DNA of 64,000 nucleotides, taken from Pseudarthrobacter cellobiosi. Lineage in GTDB: Bacteria > Actinomycetota > Actinomycetes > Actinomycetales > Micrococcaceae. The stretch covers positions 124,001 through 188,000 of the forward strand of contig NZ_JAMXBJ010000048.1 in assembly GCF_023913755.1 (NCBI RefSeq), in the 5' to 3' direction. Position 1 is the first letter of the stretch, and each line of letters starts with the position of its first letter. Shown in pieces: positions 56,674 through 64,000 of the stretch. The notes under the pieces were generated by a model. It searched no databases. It was not told the origin of the DNA and saw only the letters and a list, made by a program, of their open reading frames with translations. The position numbers were made by a program, and so were the translations under genes.

Positions 56674-58683
56674 TCAGGTCCCGGGAAGGACGTCCGTGAT
56701 CCGCCAGCGGCCGTCAACGGAGACCAGCACCAGCCGGAGGTTCTGGGCGGCCACCGGTGCGCCGGCCGCCACGATCGCTCCGGAATCGTCCCTTTCCTCA
56801 TAGGGCGACGTGGCTGACGTGACACTGACAACAACCTGGCCGGATGGACTGCCGGGCTGGACCTGCAGATCCGCTACGGAACTCGTGAATCCGGCCAGGA
56901 CGTGGCCTGACTCCTGGAGCTCGGCCTTAAGGCCTGCATCCGTGGCAGAGGCCGCCGATCCCGGGGCATTAACCAGATCCAACAGCTCCAGCCGGCCGGA
57001 GCTGAAGGCCAGGGACCTCACGGCGGCCAGTCCCTGGACTGCTTCGAGCGGGTCCGCAGAGTCCAGCTGGGCCGCGGCGTCTCCCGGGACGCCTGCGGCG
57101 GCGAGCATGGTGTCCAGCTCGCCGGTGACCACCTCGCCGGTCTCCGCACTCTCCGCTTCTGCCCGTGCGCCGGTCCTGTCGCCGGCACTGGCAGCCACCG
57201 CCCCTGGTCCGCCGGACACCGCCCACGGCCCCTCCGGCCCAAAGGCGCCAGCGGCCCAGATGGCTCCTGCCACTATGGCGCCGGCTCCCACCGCCAGCAG
57301 CACCGTGCACCGATTGCGTCCGGCCATCCCCGCACGCCCGCCGCGCCGATCCGGTTCGGGGCGAACCATGTTCTGCGTCGCCACTTTCCTACGCTTCGCA
57401 CCGATGTGGTCTTGATGTTTCGGGCCGGGTTCCACCACCTTCTGTGACGCCACCGTCCGTCGTTTCGCCCCCGGTTTTGGTTGGGGATCCTTCGGGCCAG
57501 GTTCCACGGCATGCGTGCCGCGCGGCGCCGGCTTTTCACCGTCGACCGCCTGGACCGGTGCGGCGAGGCCTCCGGCCGCTGGTGCGCTGGCCTCAGGTGC
57601 GCTGACCTCTGGTGCGCGGGGCTTCGGTGCGCGCACCACGGGCATCTCCGCTTTCTCCCCAGCCGGGAACGGAAGGACCTGCCGCACCCCCATCAGCCCG
57701 GACCAACGCGACGTCGAGATCCGGCGCCGCCAGGCCCGGAGACCATTCCGGAGCGCGCCGCCGGGATGTTCCGGGACGGGGCGCCGCGTCAGCAGCTGCG
57801 GGATAACCGTGGCGTGGACGGAGGACGCGAGGTCCACCGGCAGCGGCGGGGCACTGCGGTAGACCGCCGTCGCCAGCTCAAGAGCCGTGGGCCGGAGCCG
57901 CCGGTCCTCATTAAGGCCAGCTTCCAGAGCCGCGGCCAGCTCGACTGGAACGTCAGGGAGCAGGAGGGAAAGAGGCGGGCGGTCGGCGGTACGGCGTGGC
58001 GGCTGGCCCGTAAGGCAGTACCACCCCAGCGCCGCCACCGAGTAAACGTCGCGTTCCGGCTGCAGCCCCGCCCTCACGGCGTCCACCGGTGCCGGATCCA
58101 TGAACCCCGGGGTGCCATGGTCCGGCACTGCCGAAACATCACCCACCATCCTGGCGATGCCGACGTCGGACAGCATTGGCTTGCCATGGCCTGTAAAGAG
58201 GACGTTCCCGGGCGATACGTCACCGTGGGTGAACCCCTGGCCGTGCAGGTAGCCAAGTACCTGGGCAATAGGAGTGAGCACGGTGACCGTCTCCCCGATG
58301 GTGAGCTTGGCCCTGCTGCCGACCAGCTCTCCGAGGGAACCGCCAGGCGCGTAATCCAGCAGCAGCCCGATTGTCCCTCCGGCCGACACTGCTGATCCGG
58401 CCGGCCCGCGAAGACGGAAGGCGTCGTGGGCTTTGATGAGGTGGTGGTGGTCAAGGACAGAAAGAATGCGGATTTCACGGCGGATGGCCTCCTCGGAGTC
58501 GGCCCCGGCTTCCCTGTGTTCGCCGGGACCGGTCGCGCCGCTGTGCCCTGCACCGAGCCATTTCAGCGCAAACTCGCGGCCGGACCTTTCGTCAGTAACC
58601 AGCCACACCGTTGAACTTCCGCCTCGGCCCAACACGCGGCCCACCAGGAACCCGGGAACTACGGGAGCAGTGAAATCATCCAT
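56674..58683 (-). CDS. Ser/Thr protein kinase-like membrane protein with altered motifs
   Basis: This 669-residue protein has an N-terminal kinase domain (about 8-290) with a Gly-rich loop (LGRGGSSTVWLV), the ATP lysine in FALKWLG (Lys41), APGGSLGELV in the hinge, HGDVSPGNVLF as the catalytic loop (HGD at 153-155 instead of HRD, Asn160 present), DVG at 173-175 instead of DFG, and GTPGFMDPAP as the P+1 loop. A basic linker with imperfect repeats (394-445) leads to one membrane helix (460-481), then an outside domain of about 185 residues ending in an NTF2-like pattern. Target proteins are unknown. It starts with an ATG at 58683 and is divergent from lipB. Confidence 0.82.
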   Translation of the reverse strand: MDDFTAPVVPGFLVGRVLGRGGSSTVWLVTDERSGREFALKWLGAGHSGATGPGEHREAGADSEEAIRREIRILSVLDHHHLIKAHDAFRLRGPAGSAVSAGGTIGLLLDYAPGGSLGELVGSRAKLTIGETVTVLTPIAQVLGYLHGQGFTHGDVSPGNVLFTGHGKPMLSDVGIARMVGDVSAVPDHGTPGFMDPAPVDAVRAGLQPERDVYSVAALGWYCLTGQPPRRTADRPPLSLLLPDVPVELAAALEAGLNEDRRLRPTALELATAVYRSAPPLPVDLASSVHATVIPQLLTRRPVPEHPGGALRNGLRAWRRRISTSRWSGLMGVRQVLPFPAGEKAEMPVVRAPKPRAPEVSAPEASAPAAGGLAAPVQAVDGEKPAPRGTHAVEPGPKDPQPKPGAKRRTVASQKVVEPGPKHQDHIGAKRRKVATQNMVRPEPDRRGGRAGMAGRNRCTVLLAVGAGAIVAGAIWAAGAFGPEGPWAVSGGPGAVAASAGDRTGARAEAESAETGEVVTGELDTMLAAAGVPGDAAAQLDSADPLEAVQGLAAVRSLAFSSGRLELLDLVNAPGSAASATDAGLKAELQESGHVLAGFTSSVADLQVQPGSPSGQVVVSVTSATSPYEERDDSGAIVAAGAPVAAQNLRLVLVSVDGRWRITDVLPGT
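57370..57505. repeat. imperfect tandem repeat within the kinase gene
   Basis: A unit of about 70 bases encoding EPGPK-N(5-7)-GAKRR-(T/K)-VA(S/T)Q is present twice with a partial third copy. In protein terms GAKRRTVASQKVV (from 405) and GAKRRKVATQNMV (from 428) are 23 residues apart. It forms the basic linker before the membrane helix. Confidence 0.55.
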
Positions 58684-58755
58684 GACTCATGTCTAGCGGA
58701 ATCCGGGAATGCCTGCAGAAGTTATCCACAGGCCATGGGCCTCCACCGGATCCGC

Positions 58756-58779
58756 CAGTGCATGAGTCAGTGCATGAGA
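58756..58779. repeat. 12-bp tandem direct repeat upstream of lipB
   Basis: CAGTGCATGAGT and CAGTGCATGAGA lie head to tail. They end 11 bases before a -10-like TATAAC (58790-58795), so they overlap the expected -35 region of lipB. They could be a regulator-binding site or chance. Confidence 0.45.
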
Positions 58780-58831
58780 GGTCTGACACTATAACCGGAC
58801 CCCTCGCGGATCGGGGTCTAAGCTTGACGGC

Positions 58832-59500
58832 ATGACTCTTGAGTTTTCACAGGTGGGTCTCGCCCCGGACTTCGTTGACTACACGCGCGGCTGGGATCTG
58901 CAGCGCGGGATCCACAGCAAGGTCGTCACAGCCGAAGCACCCAGCACTGTCCTCATCCTTGAACATGCCGCCGTCTATACAGCGGGCAAGCTCACAGAAG
59001 AGCACGAGCGCCCGTTGGACGGCACGCCCGTCGTTGCGGTGGACCGCGGCGGAAAGCTGACCTGGCATGGCCCCGGCCAGCTGATCGCGTATCCGATCCT
59101 CAAGCTGAAGAACCGGTCAGGCATCCGAGACTACGTTGAGCGGCTCGAAGCCGTCATGATCGCGGTTATGGCTGACTATGGCATCAACGCAGAGCGCATC
59201 AAGGGACGCGCCGGCGTGTGGATCACGGCGGACAGCAAGGGTCCGGACCGGAAGATTGCAGCAATCGGCATCCGGGTCCTGGACGGGGTCACAATGCACG
59301 GCGTCGCCATTAACTGCAACAATGATCTGGCGCCTTATGCCCAGATCATCGCCTGTGGCATCACCGACGCCAGCGTCACCACAATGTCCATCGAAACCGG
59401 CAGGGACATCGCCCCGGGCGATATCGCGGACCGGTTCGTGGAAGAATTTCGCAAGCACGAAGAAGCACTCGTTTCAAGCCCTGAGGGAGCACTCCTGTGA
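58832..59500 (+). CDS. lipB: lipoyl(octanoyl) transferase
   Basis: LipB moves octanoyl groups from acyl carrier protein to the lipoyl lysines of E2 and GcvH proteins. The 222-residue protein has [19 protein letters not shown], the catalytic lysine in [18 protein letters not shown], and the catalytic cysteine in [12 protein letters not shown], where many homologues read PCGI. A short hairpin GACCCC/GGGGTC (58798-58803 with 58813-58818) lies in the presumed leader. The gene overlaps lipA as GTGA and sits downstream of the E2 and E3 genes it serves. Confidence 0.95.
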   Translation: MTLEFSQVGLAPDFVDYTRGWDLQRGIHSKVVTAEAPSTVLILEHAAVYTAGKLTEEHERPLDGTPVVAVDRGGKLTWHGPGQLIAYPILKLKNRSGIRDYVERLEAVMIAVMADYGINAERIKGRAGVWITADSKGPDRKIAAIGIRVLDGVTMHGVAINCNNDLAPYAQIIACGITDASVTTMSIETGRDIAPGDIADRFVEEFRKHEEALVSSPEGALL

Positions 59501-60504
59501 CACTGGCACCAGAAGGCCGGAAGCTGCTGCGCGTTGAGCAGCGCAACTCTGCAGTACCCGTGGAGCGGAAGCCGGAGTGGATCAAGGCGAAGGTCCAGAT
59601 GGGTCCTGAGTATGTCCAGCTCAAGAACCTGGTCAAGAAGGAAGGCCTGCACACGGTGTGTGAGGAGGCCGGCTGCCCGAACATTTTTGAGTGCTGGGAA
59701 GACAAGGAAGCCACGTTCCTGATCGGCGGGTCCGAATGCACGCGGCGCTGTGATTTCTGCCAGATCGACACGGGCAAGCCGTCCCCGGTGGACATGTTCG
59801 AGCCCACGAAGGTGGCCCGCTCGGTCCTGGCCATGCAGCTGCGCTACGCCACGGTGACCGGTGTGGCCCGGGATGACCTGGCCGATGAGGGTGTGTGGCT
59901 GTACGCCGAGACGGTCCGGAAGATCCACGAGCTGAACCCGGGCACCGGCGTCGAACTGCTGATCCCGGACTTCTCCGGCAAGCCCGAGCACATCGCGGCG
60001 ATCTGTGATTCGAAGCCGGAGGTCTTCGCGCACAACGTCGAGACCGTGCCCCGGATCTTCAAGCGCATCCGGCCCGCGTTCCGGTACGACCGGTCCCTGG
60101 ATGTCATCACCCAGGGCCGCAAGCTCGGGATGGTGACCAAGTCCAACCTGATCCTGGGCATGGGCGAGACGCGCGAGGAAATCTCCGAAGCCCTGCGCGA
60201 CCTGCACGAGGCCGGCTGCGACCTGATCACCATCACCCAGTACCTGCGCCCCTCCGAACGGCACCTGCCGGTGGACCGCTGGGTCAAGCCGCAGGAGTTC
60301 GTGGACCTCCAGGACGAGGCCAACGAAATCGGTTTCCTCGGCGTCATGAGTGGCCCGCTGGTCCGTTCCTCCTACCGGGCCGGCCGGCTCTGGGCCACCG
60401 CGATGCGCAAGAAGGGCTGGGAAATCCCCGCCCAGCTCGCCCACATCGAGTCCTCCGGCAGCACCCGCCAGGAAGCCAGCTCACTGCTCGCCGCACATTC
60501 CTAA
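59497..60504 (+). CDS. lipA: lipoyl synthase
   Basis: LipA inserts two sulfur atoms into protein-bound octanoyl chains by radical SAM chemistry. The 335-residue protein has both iron-sulfur sites: the auxiliary cluster motif [13 protein letters not shown] and the radical SAM motif [11 protein letters not shown]. The C-terminal RSSYRAG contains the serine that ligates the auxiliary cluster. It starts with a GTG that overlaps the lipB stop (GTGA), so the two are translationally coupled. A hairpin (60521-60564) follows. Confidence 0.96.
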   Translation: MTLAPEGRKLLRVEQRNSAVPVERKPEWIKAKVQMGPEYVQLKNLVKKEGLHTVCEEAGCPNIFECWEDKEATFLIGGSECTRRCDFCQIDTGKPSPVDMFEPTKVARSVLAMQLRYATVTGVARDDLADEGVWLYAETVRKIHELNPGTGVELLIPDFSGKPEHIAAICDSKPEVFAHNVETVPRIFKRIRPAFRYDRSLDVITQGRKLGMVTKSNLILGMGETREEISEALRDLHEAGCDLITITQYLRPSERHLPVDRWVKPQEFVDLQDEANEIGFLGVMSGPLVRSSYRAGRLWATAMRKKGWEIPAQLAHIESSGSTRQEASSLLAAHS

Positions 60505-60520
60505 GCCATAGTTTGGTATC

Positions 60521-60564
60521 CCTGAGGGCCCGCACCGGACATTCTCCGGCGTCCGGCCCTCAGG
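60521..60564 (+). terminator. hairpin after lipA
   Basis: CCTGAGGGCC pairs perfectly with GGCCCTCAGG, with an inner CCGGA/TCCGG stem. It is followed by CATAAATC, not a strong T-run. It probably ends the lipBA transcript. Confidence 0.6.
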
Positions 60565-60590
60565 CATAAATCACGTAGAATTGAGGAACT

Positions 60591-61343
60591 ATGGCGAACT
60601 CCCCTGATTCCAGTAACAGCACTCCGGCGGCCTCTGACGTCCCGAAGCGTGGCCTCTTCTCGCGCAAGCCAAAAGAAGCAAAGGTCAAGAAGCCCAGCCG
60701 GCTCAAGCAGATCGGCGAAGTCTTTAACATGACCCGCCGCCATGACCCCATGGTCCCGTGGCTGATGCTGCTGGCGTTCCTGGGTGTTGTGGCTGTCAGC
60801 TTCCTGGTGGGTTTTTGGCTGGACAACTGGATCACCGGCCTGCTCATCGGTATTCCGCTGGGCCTCCTCGGCGCCACCCTGATCCTCTCCCGGCGTGCCG
60901 AGCGCGCTGCCTTCGCCCAGATCGAGAACCAGCCCGGAGCCTCAGGCGCGGCCCTGGGCACGCTTAAGCGCGGCTGGATCACCGAGGACCAGCCGGTCGC
61001 CGTAAACCCGCGCACGCAGGACGCCGTGTTCCGCGCCGTCGGCCGTCCCGGCGTCGTTCTCGTCAGCGAAGGCCCCACCATCCGCGTCAAGCCAATGCTC
61101 GACGCCGAGCGTAAGCGCCTTGCGCGCATCCTCCCGAACGTCACGGTCCACATGATCGAAAGCGGCCGCGGCGAGGGCCAGGTTCCCATCAGCCAGGTAG
61201 CCAAGAAGATGGGCAAGCTGAAGAACGAACTGACCAAGCTTGAGGTGAATGCGGTATCCAAACGCATTTCCTCGCTGGGCAACCGCCTCCCGATTCCCAA
61301 GGGAATCGACCCTTACAAAGCGCGCCCCAACCGCGGACGCTAA
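60591..61343 (+). CDS. DUF4191 membrane protein
   Basis: This 250-residue protein fits DUF4191 (Rv2219 in M. tuberculosis), a conserved partner of lipA. A Lys-rich N-terminus (KPKEAKVKKPSRLKQIGEVF) is followed by MTRRHDPMVPWLMLLAFLGV, two membrane helices (about 55-75 and 82-102), then a soluble domain with LKRGWITEDQPVAVNPRTQD, RPGVVLVSEGP and VHMIESGRGEGQVPISQVAKKM. The function is not established. The ATG has TTGAGGAACT before it, and a -10-like TAGAAT (60576-60581) suggests a very short leader. Confidence 0.85.
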   Translation: MANSPDSSNSTPAASDVPKRGLFSRKPKEAKVKKPSRLKQIGEVFNMTRRHDPMVPWLMLLAFLGVVAVSFLVGFWLDNWITGLLIGIPLGLLGATLILSRRAERAAFAQIENQPGASGAALGTLKRGWITEDQPVAVNPRTQDAVFRAVGRPGVVLVSEGPTIRVKPMLDAERKRLARILPNVTVHMIESGRGEGQVPISQVAKKMGKLKNELTKLEVNAVSKRISSLGNRLPIPKGIDPYKARPNRGR

Positions 61344-61352
61344 AACTCTTGA

Positions 61353-61390
61353 ACCGCCCCGGTTCCCGGCTTGGCCGGAACCAGGGCGGT
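61353..61390 (+). terminator. terminator after the DUF4191 gene
   Basis: A long stem ACCGCCC-GGTTCC-GGC with GCC-GGAACC-GGGCGGT (two single-base bulges, loop TTG) is followed by TTTTG. It lies 9 bases beyond the stop. Confidence 0.85.
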
Positions 61391-61444
61391 TTTTGTCTGC
61401 CGGACGCCGCCCAACCAGGCGGGACATTGATTGGAAGTAGCTAC

Positions 61445-61801
61445 ATGACGAGTCCTGCTAGAACCCTTGTTATCCGGGCCTTCCGCGTCCTGGCGGTTGC
61501 CGAAGCCTTCAGCTGGGCCGCGCTGCTGGCAGGCATGTACTCCAAGTGGATCGCCAAAACCACCGAACTGGGTGTGGAGATTGCCGGACCTATCCATGGT
61601 GCGCTGTTTGTGGGCTACGGCATCGCAGCCCTCACCCTGTGGCGGCTCCAGCGGTGGCCCTTCGTTGTGGCCCTGTTCGCGGGACTGTCGGCGGTGTTCC
61701 CGTTCGCCACTGTCGCGTTCGAACGCTGGGCCGGAAAGCGCGGCTACCTGACGCCAGGCACGGCCGTTCCTGCCGGGACAAAGGAAACAGCGGGGGTCTG
61801 A
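61445..61801 (+). CDS. DUF3817 membrane protein
   Basis: This 118-residue protein has three predicted helices and fits DUF3817: FRVLAVAEAFSWAALLAGM, a loop with GVEIAGPIHGALFVGYGI, LQRWPFVVALFAGLSAVFPF and a C-terminal VAFERWAGKRG. Family members are often linked to heme or sterol-type membrane proteins, but no function is proven to my knowledge. A GGAAG lies 9 bases before the ATG. It is read alone between the DUF4191 terminator and the convergent RDD gene. Confidence 0.78.
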   Translation: MTSPARTLVIRAFRVLAVAEAFSWAALLAGMYSKWIAKTTELGVEIAGPIHGALFVGYGIAALTLWRLQRWPFVVALFAGLSAVFPFATVAFERWAGKRGYLTPGTAVPAGTKETAGV

Positions 61802-61870
61802 CGGCGCATTGCCCTGTATTCCGGCGCCGTCTGAGCCGGCATGCCGGGGCTGCCAACTGCCTGGATACTG

Positions 61871-62308
61871 CTAGCGCCGTACGAGAACGGTATTCATCGC
61901 CTTGTCGTGCAGTCCCCGCTGGTCCGGATCGAAAATTACGGCGGGAATCACCAGGCACAGCAGCACTGACCTCACCACGGCAGCCATCGGACCCGCGGGC
62001 CCACCGCCCAGGCGCAGCACATGGATCCCGGCCACGCGGTGGCCGATGCTGTAACCGAGGGTACCCACAAGCAGCATCTGTTCCGCGGCGAAAATCGCCA
62101 ACGTGGCCCAGGAATCACCGCCAAAGGCAAAATTGCTGATCAGCAGGGCAATCCCCCAGTCAAGGACGATGGCGAGGATGCGCCTGCCCGCCCTGGCGAT
62201 GGAGCCGGAACCGGATTCGGGCATTCCCAGGCGCTCCCCCGGGTACTTTGAGATGCCGGACGTGTCCGGTCCGCTGAGCCAGGAGCCAATGTCATTGCGA
62301 TCTACCAC
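61871..62308 (-). CDS. RDD-family membrane protein
   Basis: This 145-residue protein has an RDD domain with helices at about 43-60, 70-90 and 105-125. The conserved AGRRILAIVLDWGIALLI start and the YSIGHRVAGIHVLRLGG loop fit the family. RDD proteins are usually small membrane components of unknown role; the family also includes Na+/H+-type transporters. It corresponds to Rv2219A, between DUF4191 and glnA. It is divergent from glnA. Confidence 0.83.
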   Translation of the reverse strand: MVDRNDIGSWLSGPDTSGISKYPGERLGMPESGSGSIARAGRRILAIVLDWGIALLISNFAFGGDSWATLAIFAAEQMLLVGTLGYSIGHRVAGIHVLRLGGGPAGPMAAVVRSVLLCLVIPAVIFDPDQRGLHDKAMNTVLVRR

Positions 62309-62380
62309 CGTCCAAGCTTACCGACTCACCGCCGACCACAGAGTGGAAACCGTTGGACCGCACTACGGACACCGGATAGC

Positions 62381-62439
62381 GTTACCTGATCAGGACAATT
62401 CTGTAACCTGAACAGGGCATTCTGTAACCTGCCCGAAAC
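62381..62439. promoter_or_regulatory. three 21-22-bp GlnR-like direct repeats before glnA
   Basis: GTTAC-N6-AGGAC (62381), GTAAC-N6-AGGGC (62403) and GTAAC-N6-GAAAC (62424) are spaced 22 and 21 bases apart; all share CTG after the first half. The last matches the GlnR consensus GTNAC-N6-GAAAC exactly. The array lies about 150-210 bases upstream of the glnA ATG, within a gene-free stretch of 284 bp. A role in nitrogen-dependent control of glnA is likely but inferred. Confidence 0.6.
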
Positions 62440-62592
62440 AATGTGGACACTGTCGGGAAATGACGTGTCCATAGGCTGATAGCAGTTTCAAGCAATACCT
62501 GCCAAGCAGGGAAACTTGGTTTCCCTGCCCTTCGGATTGCGCTGGATCAGTTGGCTTGCCAGCCAGTTATTACATATGCGTAAGGAGCATAG

Positions 62593-64000
62593 ATGTTCAA
62601 GACTGCGGACGAAGTCCTCAAGTTCATCAAGGACGAAGATATTAAATTCGTCGATATCCGCTTCACCGATCTCCCGGGTGTGCAGCAGCACTTCAACGTG
62701 CCGGCAAAGAGCGTCGACGCGGACTTCTTCATTAACGGCCAACTCTTCGATGGTTCCTCCATCCGCGGTTTCCAGGGCATCGCCGAATCCGACATGCAGC
62801 TGATCCCGGACGTCACCACCGCATTCCTGGACACCTTCCGCATGGAGAAGACCCTGGCGCTGAACTTCTCCATCGTGAACCCCCGCTCCGGAGACCCTTA
62901 CCACCGCGACCCCCGCGGCGTGGCCGAAAAGGCTGAGGCCTACCTCGCCTCCACAGGCATCGCCGACACCGCGTTCTTCGCTCCGGAAGCCGAGTTCTTC
63001 GTCTTCGACAACGTCCAGTACCAGTCCTCCCCCGAGGGCAGCTTCTACAAGATCGACTCCGAAGAAGCACACTGGAACACCGGCCGCGAAGAAGACGGCG
63101 GAAACCTCGGCTACAAGACCCCCATCAAGGGCGGCTACTTCCCGGTTTCCCCCACCGACAAGCAGGCTGACCTCCGCGACGCGATGTGCATCGCCCTGGA
63201 TGAGGCAGGCCTCGAGGTCGAGCGCAGCCACCATGAGGTAGGCTCCGCCGGCCAGGCTGAAATCAACTACAAGTTCACCACCCTGACCCACGCCGCAGAC
63301 GACCTGCAGAAGTTCAAGTACGTCGTCAAGAACACGGCCGACGCTTGGGGCAAGTCCGTGACCTTCATGCCGAAGCCGGTCTTTGGCGACAACGGTTCGG
63401 GCATGCACTGCCACCAGTCGCTGTGGACCAACGGCGAGCCGCTGTTCTACGACGAAAAGGGCTACGCCGGCCTGTCCGATATGGCCCGCTGGTACATCGG
63501 CGGCCTGCTGAAGCACTCCTCGGCCGTCCTCGCCTTCACCAACCCGACGGTGAACTCCTACCGCCGCCTGGTCAAGGGCTTCGAAGCTCCGGTCAACATG
63601 GTGTACTCGCAGGGCAACCGCTCCGCCGGTATCCGTATCCCCATCACGGGCTCCAACCCCAAGGCCAAGCGCATCGAGTTCCGCGCTCCGGACCCCTCGT
63701 CCAACCCGTACCTGGCCTTCGCTGCCCAGCTGATGGCCGGCATTGACGGCATCCGCAACCGCATCGAACCGCCGGCTCCGATCGACAAGGACCTCTACGA
63801 GCTGCCCGCCGAGGAAGCCAAGGACATCCCGAAGGCTCCGGGCTCGCTGGAAGAGGCACTGGAGGCCCTGCGTGAGGACAACGAGTTCCTGCAGGCCGGT
63901 GGCGTGTTCACCCAGGACCTGATCGACACCTGGATCGAGTACAAGTACGAGTACGAGATCCGCCCGCTGTCCCTGCGCCCGAACCCGTACGAGTTCGAGC
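62593..64000 (+). CDS. glnA: glutamine synthetase type I, missing the last few codons at the window edge
   Basis: GlnA makes glutamine from glutamate, ammonia and ATP. The window holds 469 codons and ends inside the PYEFE stretch; only about five more residues are expected. The beta-grasp N-terminus ([14 protein letters not shown]), FDGSSIRGF, the metal-binding [31 protein letters not shown] and NRSAGIRIP signatures are all present. The adenylylation tyrosine is Tyr402 in [11 protein letters not shown] (codon at 63796). TAAGGAG lies before the ATG. GlnR-like repeats lie upstream. Order lipB-lipA-DUF4191-RDD-glnA is conserved with M. tuberculosis. Confidence 0.97.
   Translation, partial: MFKTADEVLKFIKDEDIKFVDIRFTDLPGVQQHFNVPAKSVDADFFINGQLFDGSSIRGFQGIAESDMQLIPDVTTAFLDTFRMEKTLALNFSIVNPRSGDPYHRDPRGVAEKAEAYLASTGIADTAFFAPEAEFFVFDNVQYQSSPEGSFYKIDSEEAHWNTGREEDGGNLGYKTPIKGGYFPVSPTDKQADLRDAMCIALDEAGLEVERSHHEVGSAGQAEINYKFTTLTHAADDLQKFKYVVKNTADAWGKSVTFMPKPVFGDNGSGMHCHQSLWTNGEPLFYDEKGYAGLSDMARWYIGGLLKHSSAVLAFTNPTVNSYRRLVKGFEAPVNMVYSQGNRSAGIRIPITGSNPKAKRIEFRAPDPSSNPYLAFAAQLMAGIDGIRNRIEPPAPIDKDLYELPAEEAKDIPKAPGSLEEALEALREDNEFLQAGGVFTQDLIDTWIEYKYEYEIRPLSLRPNPYEFE

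Overview
The window is high-GC chromosomal DNA from an actinobacterium, most likely an Arthrobacter/Pseudarthrobacter-type member of the Micrococcaceae. This rests on the GC-rich codon use, the mycothiol-linked mycothione reductase, SepH, a set of actinobacterial signature DUF proteins (DUF3093, DUF3159, DUF3710, DUF4191, DUF4193, DUF5998, DUF7455), a leucine-aminopeptidase/lipoamide/lipoate/glnA neighbourhood and a fused CydDC exporter. I see no rRNA, tRNA, insertion sequence, prophage or CRISPR array; most of the window is core genome.

Layout. 1-1.8 kb: an ECF vitamin/metabolite importer (A, T and S components; A is cut by the window edge). 2.0-3.5 kb: mycothione reductase, broken by a frameshift. 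3.5-8.7 kb: a tightly overlapping minus-strand run of dxs, a DUF402 protein, an unrecognised protein, an aldo/keto reductase and a nucleoside hydrolase. 8.8-11.6 kb: aconitase. 11.7-20 kb: a block matching the order around Mycobacterium tuberculosis Rv2689c-Rv2699c: TrmA/RumA-type methyltransferase, KimA-like K+ permease, the CeoB/CeoC (TrkA-type) K+ gating pair, DUF3159, an OB-fold protein, DUF3710, dut, DUF3093, DUF4193. 20-29.5 kb: sepH, a phosphodiesterase, DUF5998, a GNAT/acyl-CoA-ligase fusion, parC, a DinB protein. 29.5-37.4 kb: cytochrome bd oxidase (cydA, cydB) plus fused cydDC, divergent from a BlaI repressor and a BlaR-type M56 membrane protease. 37.5-45.5 kb: parE, DUF7455, sigA, DUF4192, an MFS carrier, a PAC2 protein. 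45.8-64 kb: pepA, lpdA, the E2 acyltransferase, a small membrane protein, OsmC, a tricorn-type protease, an epimerase, a Ser/Thr kinase, lipB, lipA, DUF4191, DUF3817, RDD and glnA (last few codons beyond the edge). This order resembles M. tuberculosis pepB-dlaT-Rv2216-lipB-lipA-Rv2219-glnA1.

How the genes work together. LipB and LipA make and attach lipoate that the E2 acyltransferase carries and LpdA re-oxidises. CydAB is the high-affinity terminal oxidase and CydDC is needed for its assembly. KimA and Ceo proteins point to potassium homeostasis. ParC and ParE form topoisomerase IV although their genes are about 8.5 kb apart.

The most interesting signal is a shared 17-bp inverted repeat (TTCTAC-N5-GTAGAA). 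Three copies lie in the cydA/blaI divergent region, and one near-perfect copy lies 15 kb away over the promoter of an apparently leaderless gene for a four-helix membrane protein (51020-51370). I read this as a BlaI/BlaR-controlled respiratory regulon with an unknown signal. Other notable items are the mycothione reductase frameshift, three 21-22-bp GlnR-like repeats before glnA, a 22-bp palindrome before aconitase, a SFPASD-motif insertion inside aconitase, and a kinase with non-canonical HGD and DVG motifs. All family assignments come from reading the sequence and remembered family features; no database search was run.
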